A DNA stretch of 64,000 bases from Aegilops tauschii subsp. strangulata (GCF_002575655.3 NC_053040.3:224578628-224642627), one strand, 5' to 3'; positions 20,921-33,456 are shown, counted from the first letter of the stretch. Numbers and translations: made by a program. The notes: generated from the sequence alone by a model not told the origin.

Positions 20921-21798
20921 TGTCAGTGTACTAAATTAGGGGTCCCTTAGTACCCCCATACTTGTGCACGGGCAGTTGTAGCCCTTCGAACGGCAAGGGC
21001 TTGCTGGGGGACAACTCAACCCAAGACTCAAGATTCAACATACAAGACCGTGAAGAAGACCTCCTGGCAGGTCATCGACAAGTACTGAGTTAGTACTGAA
21101 GATCAAGATTCCAGTTGTCGGAAAGCTCCGCACCGGCAAGCCAAGACCCGACAAGCTCCTTGATGGGAAGTTTCCCCATTCCCGCTTCTCGATAGCTGCA
21201 CCTCATCGACTAGCTGATGGCTTGTCAAGATTAGGTGTCCAGCGGGCGATCGGCTTGGGAAGGATCATCAGGACGCGTGTTAGCACGTCGCGTGCAGATC
21301 AACTTTATTCACACCCATCTTGTGGACGTCTCAACAAGATAGGCTCATCCAGGCCGACGCCACAGAAGGAGAGATGCCTTTTGCCAAAGGATTGCTATCA
21401 GTTCACCGTGCACTAAATGCCCTTGTCCTAGTCTGGCAGGATTAGGTTCGATAGCATCCAGGCCAGTATTCATAAGATGTAATTACCATGTTGCCACTGT
21501 GGTGACCCCTTTTTTCTATAAAAGGAGGCCCATTGCTACCTGGGAATGGGTCGACACTTTTCTCACTCTTACACAGTAGTTGCACCTTACTCGTATCTTT
21601 TCCGGCAAGCTGCGCTTGTAAATTGAGCCCCAAGTCAATCCACCAAACAAGCAAGAGTAGGGTTTTACGCCCCCACGGCGGCCCGAACCTGGGAAAAGCC
21701 TCGCGTGTGAACTCTTGGATTTTCTCTCCGTGCTCGTCGATCTCCCTAGCCGAACTGCAATGGGGCCACACTGGCCCATAGATTGGTGTAACCCAACA
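20921..21798 (+). mobile_element. Solo gypsy-type LTR
   Basis: 878-bp LTR starting TGTCAGTGTACT and ending CCCAACA, flanked by a perfect 5-bp duplication CATAG (20916-20920 and 21799-21803). A TATAAAAGG box at about 21519 and GGGTTTTACGCCC (21660) show plus orientation. No internal sequence remains, so two LTRs recombined. Element G has the empty site (ATCCATAGCATCATTAAAA at about 59861). Related in its first 80 bases to the LTR-type sequence at 60948. Confidence 0.9.
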
Positions 21799-21803
21799 CA
21801 TAG

Positions 21804-22240
21804 CATCATTAAAAGAAGCAAACTATGCAACGAAAACAGAATATGTCTAAAATAGAACAGTCTGTAATGATCTAAACAAACGCCACACTTCTGTAACTAC
21901 AAAAAATGTGAAAAATTAGTAAACCGTGCAATTTGCACATAGATCATGTGTAAAAAAATTCAGAATTTTATCACCATCCACTGAATTTTAAAAATTCCAC
22001 TATTGAGCGCAAAAGTTTCCCTTTTTTCACAGAATCAAGTCAACTCTCAACCAAATCAGCCCAAAGGATTTACTTGGCAAAAACACTAATTAAAACATAA
22101 AAACACAATCATAACAGTAGCATAATTGTGTGAACACTCAAAAACATAAAGAAAAATAAGAAAAATAAGATAACAATTGGGTTGCCTCCCAACAAGCGGT
22201 ATTGTTTTATGCCCCTAGCTAGGCGTAAGGCATAGTTTCA
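21804..22240 (-). other. Element D non-coding part before the ORF
   Basis: A/T-rich sequence containing TTGGGTTGCCTCCCAACAAGCG (about 22177), which recurs in element G at about 60239. On the minus strand it follows the ORF. No gene. Confidence 0.5.
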
Positions 22241-22943
22241 AGTATTGTCATCCTTAGTTTTCACATCTTGAGATATGTGTTCATCAGCAGGCTTTTCATA
22301 AGAAATGGTGAACTCATCATCTATTAAAAAAATTAGCATTTTCAAGGCAACTTTCTTCAAAACCTTGTTGATCCCTTTTATGATCCAAGAATATTTATGA
22401 TTAATGCCATTGAACACTTGTTGGATAATATGTAAAGGAGGAACTTTCTTTTTAGCATTTTCACCAAAGTATGATGATCCCGAGACATACATCTCCTCAT
22501 AAAATCTCTATAATATAAAATTTTATCTATCATAGGAATTTCATAAGTCACATTGTAAAAGTCAAAAATTTCTCTAGCTTCTCGCACAATATAGTCAAAT
22601 TCATTCATGAGAATAAGACTAGCTATCTTTTTAGCCTTAGGATCGTTTATGATAGGTAGCTCATAGAACAATCTTTGCAAGATAGGATGAGTGCGCATGA
22701 ATCTTCTTTCCAGTTTAACAATAAGTGCCAAAATAGCTTGGGCATAACTATTGGTTGTTTTAAGAATAGGGGTATCATTACAAACCAATGTTCCCGTACA
22801 AGTGAAGAACTCTTGAATAATACTTTTTCCTATGATATCCCCACTTCCCGTCACAAAATTTTTAGCATCAAATTTATGGGGTTTTCCATCTTAGGATTTT
22901 TACCATCCTCGTTCTCTCCCCTAGCAATAACAAATTCAAACAT
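22240..22943 (-). pseudogene. Element D internal ORF of unknown family
   Basis: Minus-strand reading frame beginning at an ATG at 22943, about 160 bases downstream of the PBS, and running with frameshifts to about 22240. The main open part (22378-22854) contains ILALIVKLERRF, HPILQRLFYELP and NEFDYIVREAREIFDFY. An indel near 22865 separates the first 25 codons, and another near 22380 shifts the C-terminus. Element G has a diverged homologue at about 60310-60947 with the same HP..Q, DP..K and EAREIF pattern. The position suggests a gag-like structural protein, but no capsid or zinc-knuckle motif is visible and I do not recognise the family. Confidence 0.5.
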
Positions 22944-23101
22944 GGTAGCAACTTCAAGCAAACAAGCTAACAAAAATATTTTTTCATTTTTGTAAATTTT
23001 ATGAGAAGTGTGGCAGATAAAAATGAGAGGCAAAGGCAAATAAAAGTAGAACAAGTAGATTATAGTTTGCGTGAAGGTACTTGATATGTTTTGATGATGT
23101 C

Positions 23102-23119
23102 TCCCCAGCAACGGCGCCA
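23102..23119 (-). other. Primer-binding site of element D (tRNA-Asp type)
   Basis: On the minus strand TGGCGCCGTTGCTGGGGA, complementary to the 3' end of plant tRNA-Asp except for one base. It is separated from the LTR end (23131) by 11 bases, the same spacing as in elements E and Sabrina. Confidence 0.8.
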
Positions 23120-23380
23120 GAAATTCTTCCTGCAACTTGTGACCTGCGTTGGGATTTTCCCCAAGGAGGAGAGGAGATGCAGCACAGTAGAAATAAGTAT
23201 TTCCCCTCGGTGAGAACCAAGTTATCAATCCAGTAGGAGAATCACACAAAGCCTCGTGAATAGCACCTGCACATACAAAAGCAAATACATGCACCCAACG
23301 CGGGAAAGAGGGTTGTCAATCCCCTTGAACTCGTTACTTGCAAGGATTAAATCTCGTAGTGCTAGATAGATAAATTACAA

Positions 23381-23390
23381 CAACAACAAC

Positions 23391-23432
<42 letters not shown>

Positions 23433-26090
23433 CGACGACGACGACGACGACAAAGCCTTTAGTCCCAAACAAGTTGGGGTAGGCTTGGTGAAACCCATAA
23501 GATCTCGCAACAAACTCATGGCTCTGGCACATGGATAGCAAGCTTCCACGCATCCCTGTCCATAGCTAGTTCTCTGGTGATACTCCAATCCTTCAGGCCT
23601 CTCTTAACGGACTCCTCCCATGTCAAATTCGGTCTACCCCGACCTCTCTTGACATTCTCCGCATGCTTTAGCCGTCCGCTATACACTGGAGCTTCTGGAG
23701 GCCTGCGCTGAATATGCCCAAACCATATCAGACGATGTTGGACAAGCTTCTTTTCAATTGGTGCTACCCCAACTCTATCTCGTATATCATCATTCCAGAC
23801 TCTATCCTTCCTCGTGTGGCCACACATCCATCTCAACATACGCATCTCCGCCACACCTAACTGTTGAACATGTCACCTTTTAATCGACCAACACTCAGCG
23901 CCATACAACATTGCGGGTCGAACAGCCGTCATGTAGAACTTGCCTTTTAGCTTTTGTGGCACTCTCTTGTCACAGAGAATGCCAGAAGCTTGGCGCCACT
24001 TCATCCATCCGGCTTTGATTCAATGGTTCACATCTTCATCAATACTCCAATCCTCCTGCAGCATTGACCCCAAGTATCGAAAGGTGTCCTTCTAAGGTAC
24101 CACCTGCCCATCAAGGCTAACCTCCTCCTCCTCACACCTAGTAGTACTAAAACCGCTCATCATGTACCCGGTTTTAGTCCTACTAAGCCTAAACCCTTTC
24201 GATTCCAAGGTTTGTCTCCATAACTCTAACTTCCTATTTACCCCCGTCTGACTATCGTCAACTAGCACCCCATCAGCCGCAAAGAGCATACACCATGGGA
24301 TATCTCCTTGTATATCCCTTGTGACCTCATCCATCACCAAGGCAAAAAGATAAGGGCTCAAAGCTGACCCCTGGTGCAGTCATATCTTAATCGGGAAGTC
24401 ATCAGTGTCGACATCACTTGTTCGAACACTTATCACAACATTATCGTACATGTCCTTGATGAGGGTAATGTACTTTGCAGGGACTTTGTGTTTCTCCAAG
24501 GCCCACCACATGACATTTCGCGGTATATTATCATAGGCCTTCTCCAAGTCAATGAACACCATATGCAAGTCCTCCTTTTGCTCCATGTATCTCTCCATAA
24601 GTTGTCGTACCAAGGAAATGGCTTCCATGGTCGACCTCCCAGGCATGAAACCAAACTGATTTTTGGTCACGCTTGTCATTCTTCTTAAGCGGTGTTCAAT
24701 GACTCTCTCCCATAGCTTCATTGCATGGCTCATCAGCTTAATTCCACTGTAATTAGTACAACTATAAAAATCCCCCTTGTTCTTGAGGATTGGTACTAAT
24801 ATACTCCATCTTCATTCTTCTGGCATCTTGTTTGCCCGAAAAATGAGGTTGAAAAGCTTGGTTAGCCATACTATCACTATGTTCCTGAGGCCTTTCCACG
24901 CCTAAATAGGGATACAATCAGGGCCCATCGCTTTGCCTCCTTTCATCCTTTTTAAAGTCTCCTTGACCTCAGACTCCTGGATTCGCCGCACAAAACGCAT
25001 GTTGGTCTCATCAAAGGAGTCGTCCAGTTCAATGGTAGAACTCTGATTCTCCCCATTGAACAGCTTGTCGAAGTACTCCCGCCATCTATGCTTAATTTCC
25101 TCGTCCTTCACCAAGAGTTGGTCTGCTCCGTCCTTGATGCATTTGACTTGGCCAATATCCCTCGTCTTCCTCTCTCGGATCTTGGCCATCTTATAGATGT
25201 CCCTTTCGCCTTCCTTCGTGCCTAACCGTTAGTAGAGGTCCTCATATGCCCGACCCCTCGCTTCACTGACAACTCGCTTTGCGGCCTTCTTCGCCATCTT
25301 GTACTTCTCTATATTGTCCGCACTCCTATCCAGGTGTAGGTGTCTAAAGTACTCTTTCTTCTCTTTAATCGCCTTCTGGACAACATCATTCCACCACCAG
25401 GTATCCTTATCTTCACTTCTCCTCCCCTTGGACACTCCAAACTCCTCCGGGGCAACCCTGCAAATGCAAGTCGCCATCTTCATCCACACATTGTCCGCAT
25501 CCCTTCCTTCCTCCCAAGGGCCCTCCTTAATGACCCTCTCCTTGAACGCCTGAGCTACCTCCCCCTTGAGCTTCCACCACTTTGTTCTAACGACTTTGGC
25601 ACGCTTATCCCGCTGGACATGAATCCGAAAGCGGGAGTCAGCAACCACCAGCTTATGCTGAGGTACAACACTCTCTCCAGGTATCACCTTACAGTCTAGG
25701 CACGCACACCTATGTTCTCTTCTCGAGCGGATGAAATCAATCTGGCTAGAGTGTTGGCCACTACTAAAAGTCACTAGATGTGATTCTCTCTTTCTAAAGA
25801 GGGTGTTAGCTACAATCATGTCGTAGGCTAGAGCAAAGCTTAAGACATCTTCGCCTTCTTGATTCCTGATGCCATAGCCAAAGCACACATGCGCCCCTTC
25901 AAAACCTATGTTAGAAGTACCCACGTGGCCATTGAGGTCTCCTCCTATGAAGAGCTTCTTGCGGTACACTCCTAACCATGTCTTCCAGGCCTTCCCAGAA
26001 CTCCCTCTTGGTGTTCTCATTGTGGCCTACTTGCGAGGCATACGCGCTGATAACATTGAGAACTAAGTCCCCAAGTACCAGCTTGACCAG
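23381..26090 (-). mobile_element. LINE (non-LTR retrotransposon), 5'-truncated
   Basis: Minus-strand LINE with its 3' end at left: GGGACTAAAGGCTTTGTCG followed by a (TCG)n then (TTG)n tail. A perfect 12-bp duplication GATAAATTACAA flanks it (23369-23380 and 26091-26102). The 5' end stops inside the endonuclease domain, as is common after incomplete reverse transcription. It inserted in the 5' LTR of element D; element G shows the uninterrupted LTR at about 56040. Confidence 0.9.
23516..26090 (-). pseudogene. LINE ORF2 remnant (endonuclease, reverse transcriptase)
   Basis: Several minus-strand frames form one broken ORF2. 25229-26090: C-terminal two-thirds of the apurinic-type endonuclease (NVISAYASQVG, HVGTSNIGFEG, QIDFI). 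24902-25189: linker and RT start (GGKAMGPDCIP). 24380-24733: RT with FGFMPGRSTMEAI and FIDLEKAYD. 24092-24361: RT catalytic block, where FADD reads F-A-A-D, losing one metal-binding Asp. 23516-23854: C-terminal domain with HRLIWFGHIQRRP. At least four frame breaks. The protein would nick DNA and copy RNA at the target site; this copy is dead. Confidence 0.85.
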
Positions 26091-27582
26091 GATAAATTAC
26101 AAAAAAAGAAATAAAATTGCGCAAGGATATTTTGGTTTTTATATATAATAAAAGTAGACTCGGGGGGCCATAGTTTTCACTCGAGGCTTCTCTCTCGAAC
26201 ACAAAGCATACGGTGGGTGAACAAATTACTGTTGAGGAATTGATAGAAAAGTGCATAGTTATGACAATATTCAAGGCAAAGATCATGTATATATGCATCC
26301 CGTCCGAGACAAGTACCAACTCCTGTCTACATCTACTACTATTACTCCACCCATCGACCGCTATCCAGCATGCATCTAGGGTATTAAGTTAATAAAAAAT
26401 AGAGCAACACCTTAAGCAAGATGACATGATATAGACAAAGTGAACTCAACTAATATGAATAAACCCCATCGTTTTACCCTTAGTGGCAACAATACAAATA
26501 CGTGTCTTGTCCCTTTCTGTCATTGGGATAGAGCATTGTAAGATTGAACCCATCACAAAGCACCTCTCCCACTGAAGATAAATCAATCTAGTTGGCCAAA
26601 CCAAATGGATAGATCGAAGAGAAATACAAAGCTATAACAATCATGCATAATAAAGTTCACAAAAGACTCAATTACTTCTCATGAATATTCAGATCATAAA
26701 CCCACAATTGATTGGATACCAACAAACACACTACAGAAGAAGATTACATTGGATACAACTCCAAGAACATTGAGAGAACATGGTACTGAAGATCAAAGAG
26801 AGAGAAGAAGCCATAAAGCTACTGGCTATGGACCCATAGGTCTGTGGTAAACTACCCATGCATCACTGTAAGGCAGCTAGGATGATGTAGAAGCCCTCCG
26901 TGATTGATCCCCCCCTCTGGCAGAGTACCGGAAAAGGCCTCTAGATGGGATCACGGAAGAACAGAAGCTTGCGATGGTGGAAAACGTGCATTGGGTGCCT
27001 CTCTGGTATATAGGGAATATTTGGGAATTTATAGATGTCGAATTAGGTCAAGAGGTGCCACGAGGGGCCCACAAGCTCAGGGGGTGCTGCCCCTGGGGCG
27101 CGCCCAAAGAGCTTGTCGCTCCATCGTGGCTCTTCTGGTCTTCTCCCGAACCTTCATGGGTCCCTTCTAGTCCAGAAAAAATTAATCCAAAGATTTTTCT
27201 CTATTTGCACTTCGTTTGATTGATTTTCTGAAAACCCAAAACAAGCAAAAAAACAACAACTAGCACTGGGCACTGGGTTAACAGATTAGTCCCAAAAAAT
27301 GGTATAAAATAGCATATAATTGCATATAAAACATCCAAGATTGATACTATAATAGCATGGAACAGTCAAAAATTATAGATACGTTGGAGACGTATAAGTG
27401 GGCCAGAGGTAAGTCCACCTACCCCTCCAGCCCGAAGGTAGGTTCACAAGGGGTAGTCTGACGCAATGGAGGTTGCCGTCGCGAGCTCGTCCATTGCGGA
27501 AGAGCACCGAGCCCTTATTGGCGCAGCGTTGGGGATCATCCGGTCCGTGGAAGCCGGAATGCACGAGGTCTTTAAGGGCCTC

Positions 27583-29091
27583 TGATACGTCTCCGTCGTA
27601 TCTATAATTTTTATTGTTCCATGCCAATATTCTACAACTTTATATACTTTTGGCAACTTTTTATATTATTTTTGGGACTAACATATTGATCCAGTGCCCA
27701 GTGCCAGTTCCTGTTTGTTGCATGTTTTATGTTTCGCAGAAACCCCATATCAAACGGAGTCCAAACGGGATAAAAACAGACGGAGCATATTTTTGGAATA
27801 TTTGTAAAATATGGGAAGAAGAATCAACGCGAGACGGTGCCCGAGGGAGCCACGAGGCAGGGGGGCGCGCCTGCCCCCCTCGTGGGACACCCGTAAGGCG
27901 GTTGCTACTCTTCTTCGGCCGCAAGAAAGCTAATTTTCAGAAAAAAATCTCGGCGAAGGTTTCAATCCAATCGGAGTTACGGATCTCCATACATATACGA
28001 AACGGTGAAAGGGCAGAATACCAGAACGCAGAAACAGAGAGACAGATCCAATCTCGGAGGGGCTCTTGCCCCTCCCATGCCATGGAGGCCAAGGACCAGA
28101 GGGGAAACCCTTCTCCCATCTAGGGAGGAGGTCAAGGAAGAAGAAGAACAAGAAGGGCCCCCCTCTCCCCTTCTCTTCCGGTGGCGCCGGAACGCTGCCG
28201 TGGCCACCATCATCATCACCACGATCTTCACCAACACCTCCGCCATCTTCACCAACATCTCCATCACCTTCCCCCCTCTATCTACAGCGGTCCACTCTCC
28301 CGCAACCCGCTGTACCCTCTACTTGAACATGGTGCTTTATGCTTCATATTATTATCCAATGATGTGTTGCCATCCTATGATGTCTGAGTAGATTTTTGTT
28401 GTCCTATCAGTGGTTGATGAATTGCTATGATTGATTTAATTTGCTTGTGGTTATGTTGCTGTCCTTTGGTGCCCATCATATGAGCGCGCGCGTGGATCAC
28501 ACCTTAGGGTTAGTTGTATGTTGATAGGACTATGTATTGGAGGGCAAGAGTGACAGAAGCTTCAACCTATCATAGAAATTGATGCATACGGGATTGAAGG
28601 GGACCAATATATCTTAATGCTATGGTTGGGTTTTACCTTAATGCACGTTTGTAGTTGCGGGAGCTTGATAATATTTCCAATCATAAGTGCATAGAATTCC
28701 AAGTCAGGGATGACATGCTAGCAGTGGCCTCTCCCACATAATACTTGCTATCTGTCTAGTAAAGTAGTCAATTGCTTAGGGACAATTTCGCAGCTCCTAC
28801 CACCACTTTTCCACACTCGCTGTATTTACTTTATTGTGTCTTTATCTAAACAGCCCCTAGCTTTTATTTACATGCTCTTTATTATCCTACAAACCTATCC
28901 AAAAACACCTAGAAAGTACTTCTAGTTTCATACTTGTTCTAGGTAAAGCAAACGTCAAGCGTGCGTAGAGTTGTATCGGTGGTCGATAGAACTTGAGGGA
29001 ATATTTGTTCTACCTTTAGCTCCTCGTTGGGTTCGACACTCTTACTTATCGAAAGAGGCTACAATTGATACCCTATACTTGTGGGTTAGCA
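27583..29091 (+). repeat. Sabrina 5' LTR
   Basis: 1,509 bp; starts TGATACGTCTCCG and ends GTGGGTTAGCA (the 3' LTR has TTATCA). It lacks an extra GGGCGCGCCTACCCCCCT-type insertion present in the 3' copy at about 33766. Short open frames inside (27614-28391) recur in the 3' LTR and are not genes. Confidence 0.9.
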
Positions 29092-29102
29092 AGACCTTTT
29101 TC

Positions 29103-29120
29103 TGGCGCCGTTGCCGGGGA
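29103..29120 (+). other. Sabrina primer-binding site (tRNA-Asp)
   Basis: TGGCGCCGTTGCCGGGGA, an 18-base match to the complement of the plant tRNA-Asp 3' end, 11 bases after the 5' LTR. Confidence 0.85.
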
Positions 29121-29215
29121 GTCATAGCGTGGGGTGAATATTCTCGTGTGTGCTTGTTTGCTTTATCACTAAGTAATTTTTATTTGCTGTTCTTAGTTGT
29201 TTTCTATCTTTAGTT

Positions 29216-30510
29216 ATGGGTAGGAAACGCAAAATACCAAAGAAATTAGTTGTACCTACTGAACCAATGGTTGAAGATTCACTCAAAATCTATCACACTC
29301 CTGAAGCTTTTTACTTGGATCATCTTCGATTGCTATGTGCTCGTGCTGAAACCCCAACTAGCTTAGTTGAGGGAAAATCTTTAGATGAGCATGCTTGTTA
29401 TGTGCGACACCGCATATCTAAAAAAGGGAAACTTTTACTGGATCAAATTCATCATTTTCAATGCTATGCCTGGAATTTATGTGAAATATATGATGTTACT
29501 TGTTGTTCTGAAAACCCTAAGTAACACCTTCCCTACCAATGTGAGTTTATCGATAATGGAATCGTGTCTTTGTATGCTAAGGGTGTTTATAATTACTATG
29601 ATGTTCAACAAATTGAAGAATTTGTTGCTTTTAAGGGTGCTTATGAAATTGCTTCTTTGATTGAAAAGTATTATGCTACTCTTTACAAGTCTGAAAATTT
29701 TGCCATACTTGAATATTGTTATGATAATTATGCTTCTAATGCCTATGTTAAACCATATATTGAGGACTCCTCCGCTGTCCAAGAAGAGACTAATATTTTG
29801 CAGGAGCCTATGGAAGAAGAAATTGATGAAACTGTGAGCTCATTGGATGAAAAAGATGATGAGGAGAGCGAAGAACAAAAGGAGGAAGAGCGGATAAGCT
29901 ACCCGTGCCCACCTTCTAATGAGAGTAATCTTCAACTCATACATTGTTTAATTTCCCTTCGTGCTTACCGAGGGATGATTGCTAAGCTTGTGGCCAAGAT
30001 GCCAATATGAATTATGCTTATGGAGATGAACTTGCTATAGTTCCTTATGTTAAACATGAAATTGTTGCTATTGCACCCACGCATGATAGTCCTATTATCT
30101 TTTTGAATTCTCCCGACTACACTATATCGGAGAAGTTTGCACTTATTAAGGATTATATTGATGGGTTGCCTTTTACCGTTGCACATGATGATTTTAATAG
30201 ATATAATATGCATGTGCTTGCTGCTCCTACTTGCGATTATTATGAGAGAGGAACTATATCTCCACCTCTCTATGTTTCCAACATGGTAAAATTGCAAGAA
30301 ACTGTTTATACTATGCATTGGACTTTACTTTGTGTGCATGAATTGTTCTTTTATGACATGCCGATGCATAGGAAGAGAGTTAGACTTCTTCATTGCTTGA
30401 TATATGTTGCTTTGTGCTCACTATTAAATGCCAAATCATTGTTAATTAAAATTGGCTTTGATATACCTTGGGATCCGGGTGGATCCATTACTGGAGCACT
30501 ATATGCCTAG
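29216..30510 (+). pseudogene. Sabrina internal ORF, unknown family, broken twice
   Basis: ATG at 29216 is 95 bases after the PBS. 29216-29521 encodes a Lys-rich start (MGRKRKIPKK) and a Tyr/His/Cys-containing segment; an in-frame TAA (29522) interrupts it. The same frame continues to 30010 with VYNYYDVQQIEEFVAFKGAYEIASLIEKYYATLY and then a very acidic segment (EEEIDETVSSLDEKDDEESEE). The third part (30007-30510) is in another frame, overlapping by ATGA, and encodes AIVPYVKHEIVAI, LLHCLIYVALCSLLNA and FDIPWDPGGS. Total about 430 codons. No zinc knuckle, protease, RT or integrase motifs. Position suggests a gag substitute; family not recognised. Confidence 0.55.
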
Positions 30511-30513
30511 CTT

Positions 30514-33456
30514 AATGGCTTTAAAGAAAGCGCTGCCAGGGAGACAACCAGGAAGTTTTAGAGAGTCATTTATTTCTGTTGTGTGCTTTCATATAGTTTA
30601 AAAACAAAACAAAAATAAAGAGGGGAGCCCAAAACTTTTCAAAAAAGAAAAGTGAAAGTGAGATAGACGAGCATTGTGAAAGTGGGGGACATCCTTGAAC
30701 TTTGTTCATGCCCATGGAAACTTTGTGAATCTTAATTACAGAAACTTTTCAACAAAAATAATTATCCCCTTGTACAATTCCATTGTATTATAAAAATAAT
30801 GTGCTAAGGTTTGCCTTTAGGAGGTTACAATGCTTGTTGGTTTGTACGGTGCAGGACAGAAACTTTAGCTGTAGTGCGCGATTTTACATTTTTTACTGGA
30901 ACGTCAAATGGTTCTGATTCTTCTTGCAATGTCTTTCCACACAAATTATTTATTTTTCCTAATTTTGGTAGAATGTTTGAAGTACAGAGGTATGGTGAAT
31001 GTTCAGATTATTACAGACTGTTCTGTTTTAGACAGATTCTGTTTTTGATGCATAGTTTGCTTGTTTTGATGAAACTATCAATTTATATCAGTGGATTAAG
31101 CCATGGAAAAGTTATATTACAGTAGATACAATGAAAAAACAAAATATTGATTGGTTTGCAACAGTACTTAAAGTAGTGATTTGCTTTATTATACTAATGG
31201 ATCTTACCGAGTTTTCTGTTGAAGTTTTGTGTGGATGAAGTGTTCGATGATCGAGAAGGTCTCGATGTGAGGAGAAGGAAGAGAGGCAGAGCTCAAGCTT
31301 GGGGATGCCCAAGGCATCCCAAGTAAATATTCAAGGAGACTCAAGCGTCTAAGCTTGGGGATGCCCCGGAAGGCATCCCCTCTTTCTTCAACAAGTATCG
31401 GCATGTTTTCGGATTCGTTTCGTTCATGCGATATGTGCAATCTTGGAGCGTCTTTTGCATTTAGTTTTCACTTTTATTTTATGCACCATGCTGGTATGAG
31501 ATAGTCCTTGGTTGATTTATAGAATGCTCTTTGCACTTCACTTATATCTTTTGAGTATGGCTTTATAGAATGCTTCATGTGCTTCACTTATATCATTTGA
31601 AGTTTGGATTGCCTGTTTCTCTTCACATAGGAAACCGCCCTTTATAGAATGCTCTTTTGCTTCACTTATATTTGTTAGAGCGTGGGCATATCTTTTGTAG
31701 AAAGAATTAAACTCTCTTGCTTCACTTATATCTATTTAGAGAGATGACAGGAATTGGTCATTCACATGGTTCGTCATAAAATCGTACATAAAACTTGTAG
31801 ATCACTGAATATGATGTGTTTGATTCCTTGCAATAGTTTTGCAATATAAAGGTGGTGATATTAGAGTAGTGCTAGTTGAGTAATTGTGAAATTGAGGAAT
31901 ACTTGTGTTGAGGTTTGCAAGTCCCGTAGCATGCACGTATGGTGAACCGTTATGTAACGAAGTCGGAGCATGAGGTGTTCTTTCATTGCTTTCCTTATGA
32001 GTGGCGGTCGAGGACGACCGATGGTCTTTTCCTACCAATCTATCCCCCTAGGGGCATGCGTAGTAGTACTTTGCTTCGAGGGCTAATAAACTTTTGCAAT
32101 AAGTATATGAGTTCTTTATGACTAATGTGAGTCCATGGATTATACACACTCTCACCCTTCCATCATTGCTAGCCTCTTCGGTACCGTGCATTGCCCTTTC
32201 TCACCTCAAGAGTTGGTGCAAACTTCGCCGGTGCATCCAAACCCCGTGATACGATACGCTCTATCACACATAAGCCTCATTGTATCTTCCTCAAAACAGC
32301 CACCATACCTACCTATCATGGCATTTCCATAGCCATTCCGAGATATATTGCCATGCAACTTCCATCATCATCATATACATGACTTGAGCATTTATGGTCA
32401 TATTGCTTTGCATGATCGTAAGATAGCTAGCATGATGTTTTCATGGCATGTCCTTTTTTTGATGTCATTTCTACGCTAGATCATTGCACATCCCGGTACA
32501 CCGCCGGAGGCATTCATATATAGTCATACTTTGTTCTAGACGTTGAGTTGTAATATTGAGTTGTAAGTAAATAAAAGTGTGATAATCATCATTATTAGAA
32601 CATTGTCCCATGTGAGGTTATCAAAATAAAAGAGGCCAAAGAAGCCCCCAAAAAAGAGGCCAAAGAAGCCCAAAAAAAGAGAAAAAAATGAGAGAAAAAG
32701 AGAGAAGGGGCAATGTTACTATCCTTTTACCACACTTGTGATTCGAAGTAGCACCATGTTCTTCATATAGAGAGTCTCTTGAGTTATCACTTTCATATAC
32801 TAGTGGGAATTTTCATTATAGAACTTGGCTTGTATATCAAATGCCCAAGGTCTTCATGAGTAAGCAAGTTGGATGCACACCCACTTAGTTTCCAGTTTGA
32901 GCTTTCATACACTTATAGCTCTTAGTGCATCCGTTGCATGGCAATCCCTACTCCTCACATTGACATCAATTGATGGGCATCTCCATAGCCCGTTGATTAG
33001 CTGCATCAATGTGAGACTTTCTCCTTTTTTGTCTTCTTCACACAGCCTCCATCATCATATGCTATTCCACCTATAGTGCTATGTCCATGGCTTGCGCTCA
33101 TGTATTGCGTGAGGGTTGAAAAGGCTGAAGCGCGTTAAAAAGTATGAACCAATTGCTCAGCTTGTCATCGGGGTTGTGCATGATTTGAATGCTTTGTGTG
33201 GTGAAGATGGAGCATAGCCAGACTATATGATTTTGTAGGGATGAGCTTTCTTTGGCTATGTTATTTCGATAAGACATAATTGCTTGGTTGGTATGCTTGA
33301 AGTATTATTGTTTTTATGTCAAATGATAGACTATTGCCTTGAATCACTCGTGTCTTAATATTCATGCCATGATTAGATACATGATCAAGATTATGCTAGG
33401 TAGCATTCCACAACAAAAATTATCTTTTTTATCATTTACCTACTCGAGGACGAGCA
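30514..33456 (+). other. Sabrina long non-coding 3' part
   Basis: About 2.9 kb without a supported gene. It holds TTGCTTCACTTATAT direct repeats (31540-31735, four near-copies), twin hairpins (31300-31380), a purine-rich tandem AAAGAGGCCAAAGAAGCCC (32630-32675) and sequence homologous, in the opposite orientation, to the internal parts of elements D and G. Confidence 0.6.
31300..31380 (+). repeat. Twin hairpins with polypurine-like motif, Sabrina
   Basis: Hairpin 1 (31300-31320): GGGGATGCC, short loop, GGCATCCC. Hairpin 2 (31357-31380): GGGGATGCC, 6-base loop, GGCATCCCC. Both follow AAGCTT, so each repeats the AAGCTTGGGGATGC motif that also stands immediately before the 3' LTR (33463-33476). 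Confidence 0.6.

Larger units (their letters stand above)
19524..27397 (-). mobile_element. WHAM-like gypsy element D (5' two-thirds)
   Basis: Minus-strand element with 5' LTR at right (23131-27397), PBS (23102-23119), a broken ORF (22240-22943) and a non-coding internal part. It is cut at 19523 by element B; the 3' LTR is off-window. The internal part aligns with element G (57370-60300). It contains the MITE 20208-20300, the solo LTR 20921-21798 and the LINE 23381-26090. The outer LTR end is TTATACGTCTCC (27397) where TGATACG is normal, a single base change. The predicted target duplication is GTGGG (27398-27402). No reverse transcriptase or integrase is visible, so the element is non-autonomous. 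Confidence 0.75.
23131..27397 (-). repeat. 5' LTR of element D, split by a LINE
   Basis: LTR of about 1545 bp after removing the LINE and one target copy; it aligns throughout with the 1555-bp LTR of element G (55815-57369). The outer part 26103-27397 includes the sequence TATAGATACGTTGGAGACGTAT at its end, which is diagnostic for this family. Confidence 0.8.

Noticed and set aside
23334..23588. Minus-strand frames rich in Ser, Leu or Val
   Set aside because: Translation of the (TTG)n/(TCG)n tail of the LINE in different frames.
27614..28391. Several reading frames of 60-169 codons
   Set aside because: They lie in the Sabrina 5' LTR and recur in the 3' LTR (33504-34313) with differing lengths; no domain.
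29103..29120. tRNA gene
   Set aside because: Only the 18 bases complementary to a tRNA 3' end are present (also at 23102 and 47509); they are primer-binding sites and no cloverleaf sequence surrounds them.
32630..32700. Possible CRISPR-like or satellite array
   Set aside because: Only two copies of AAAGAGGCCAAAGAAGCCC with purine-rich flanks; a simple internal duplication in Sabrina.
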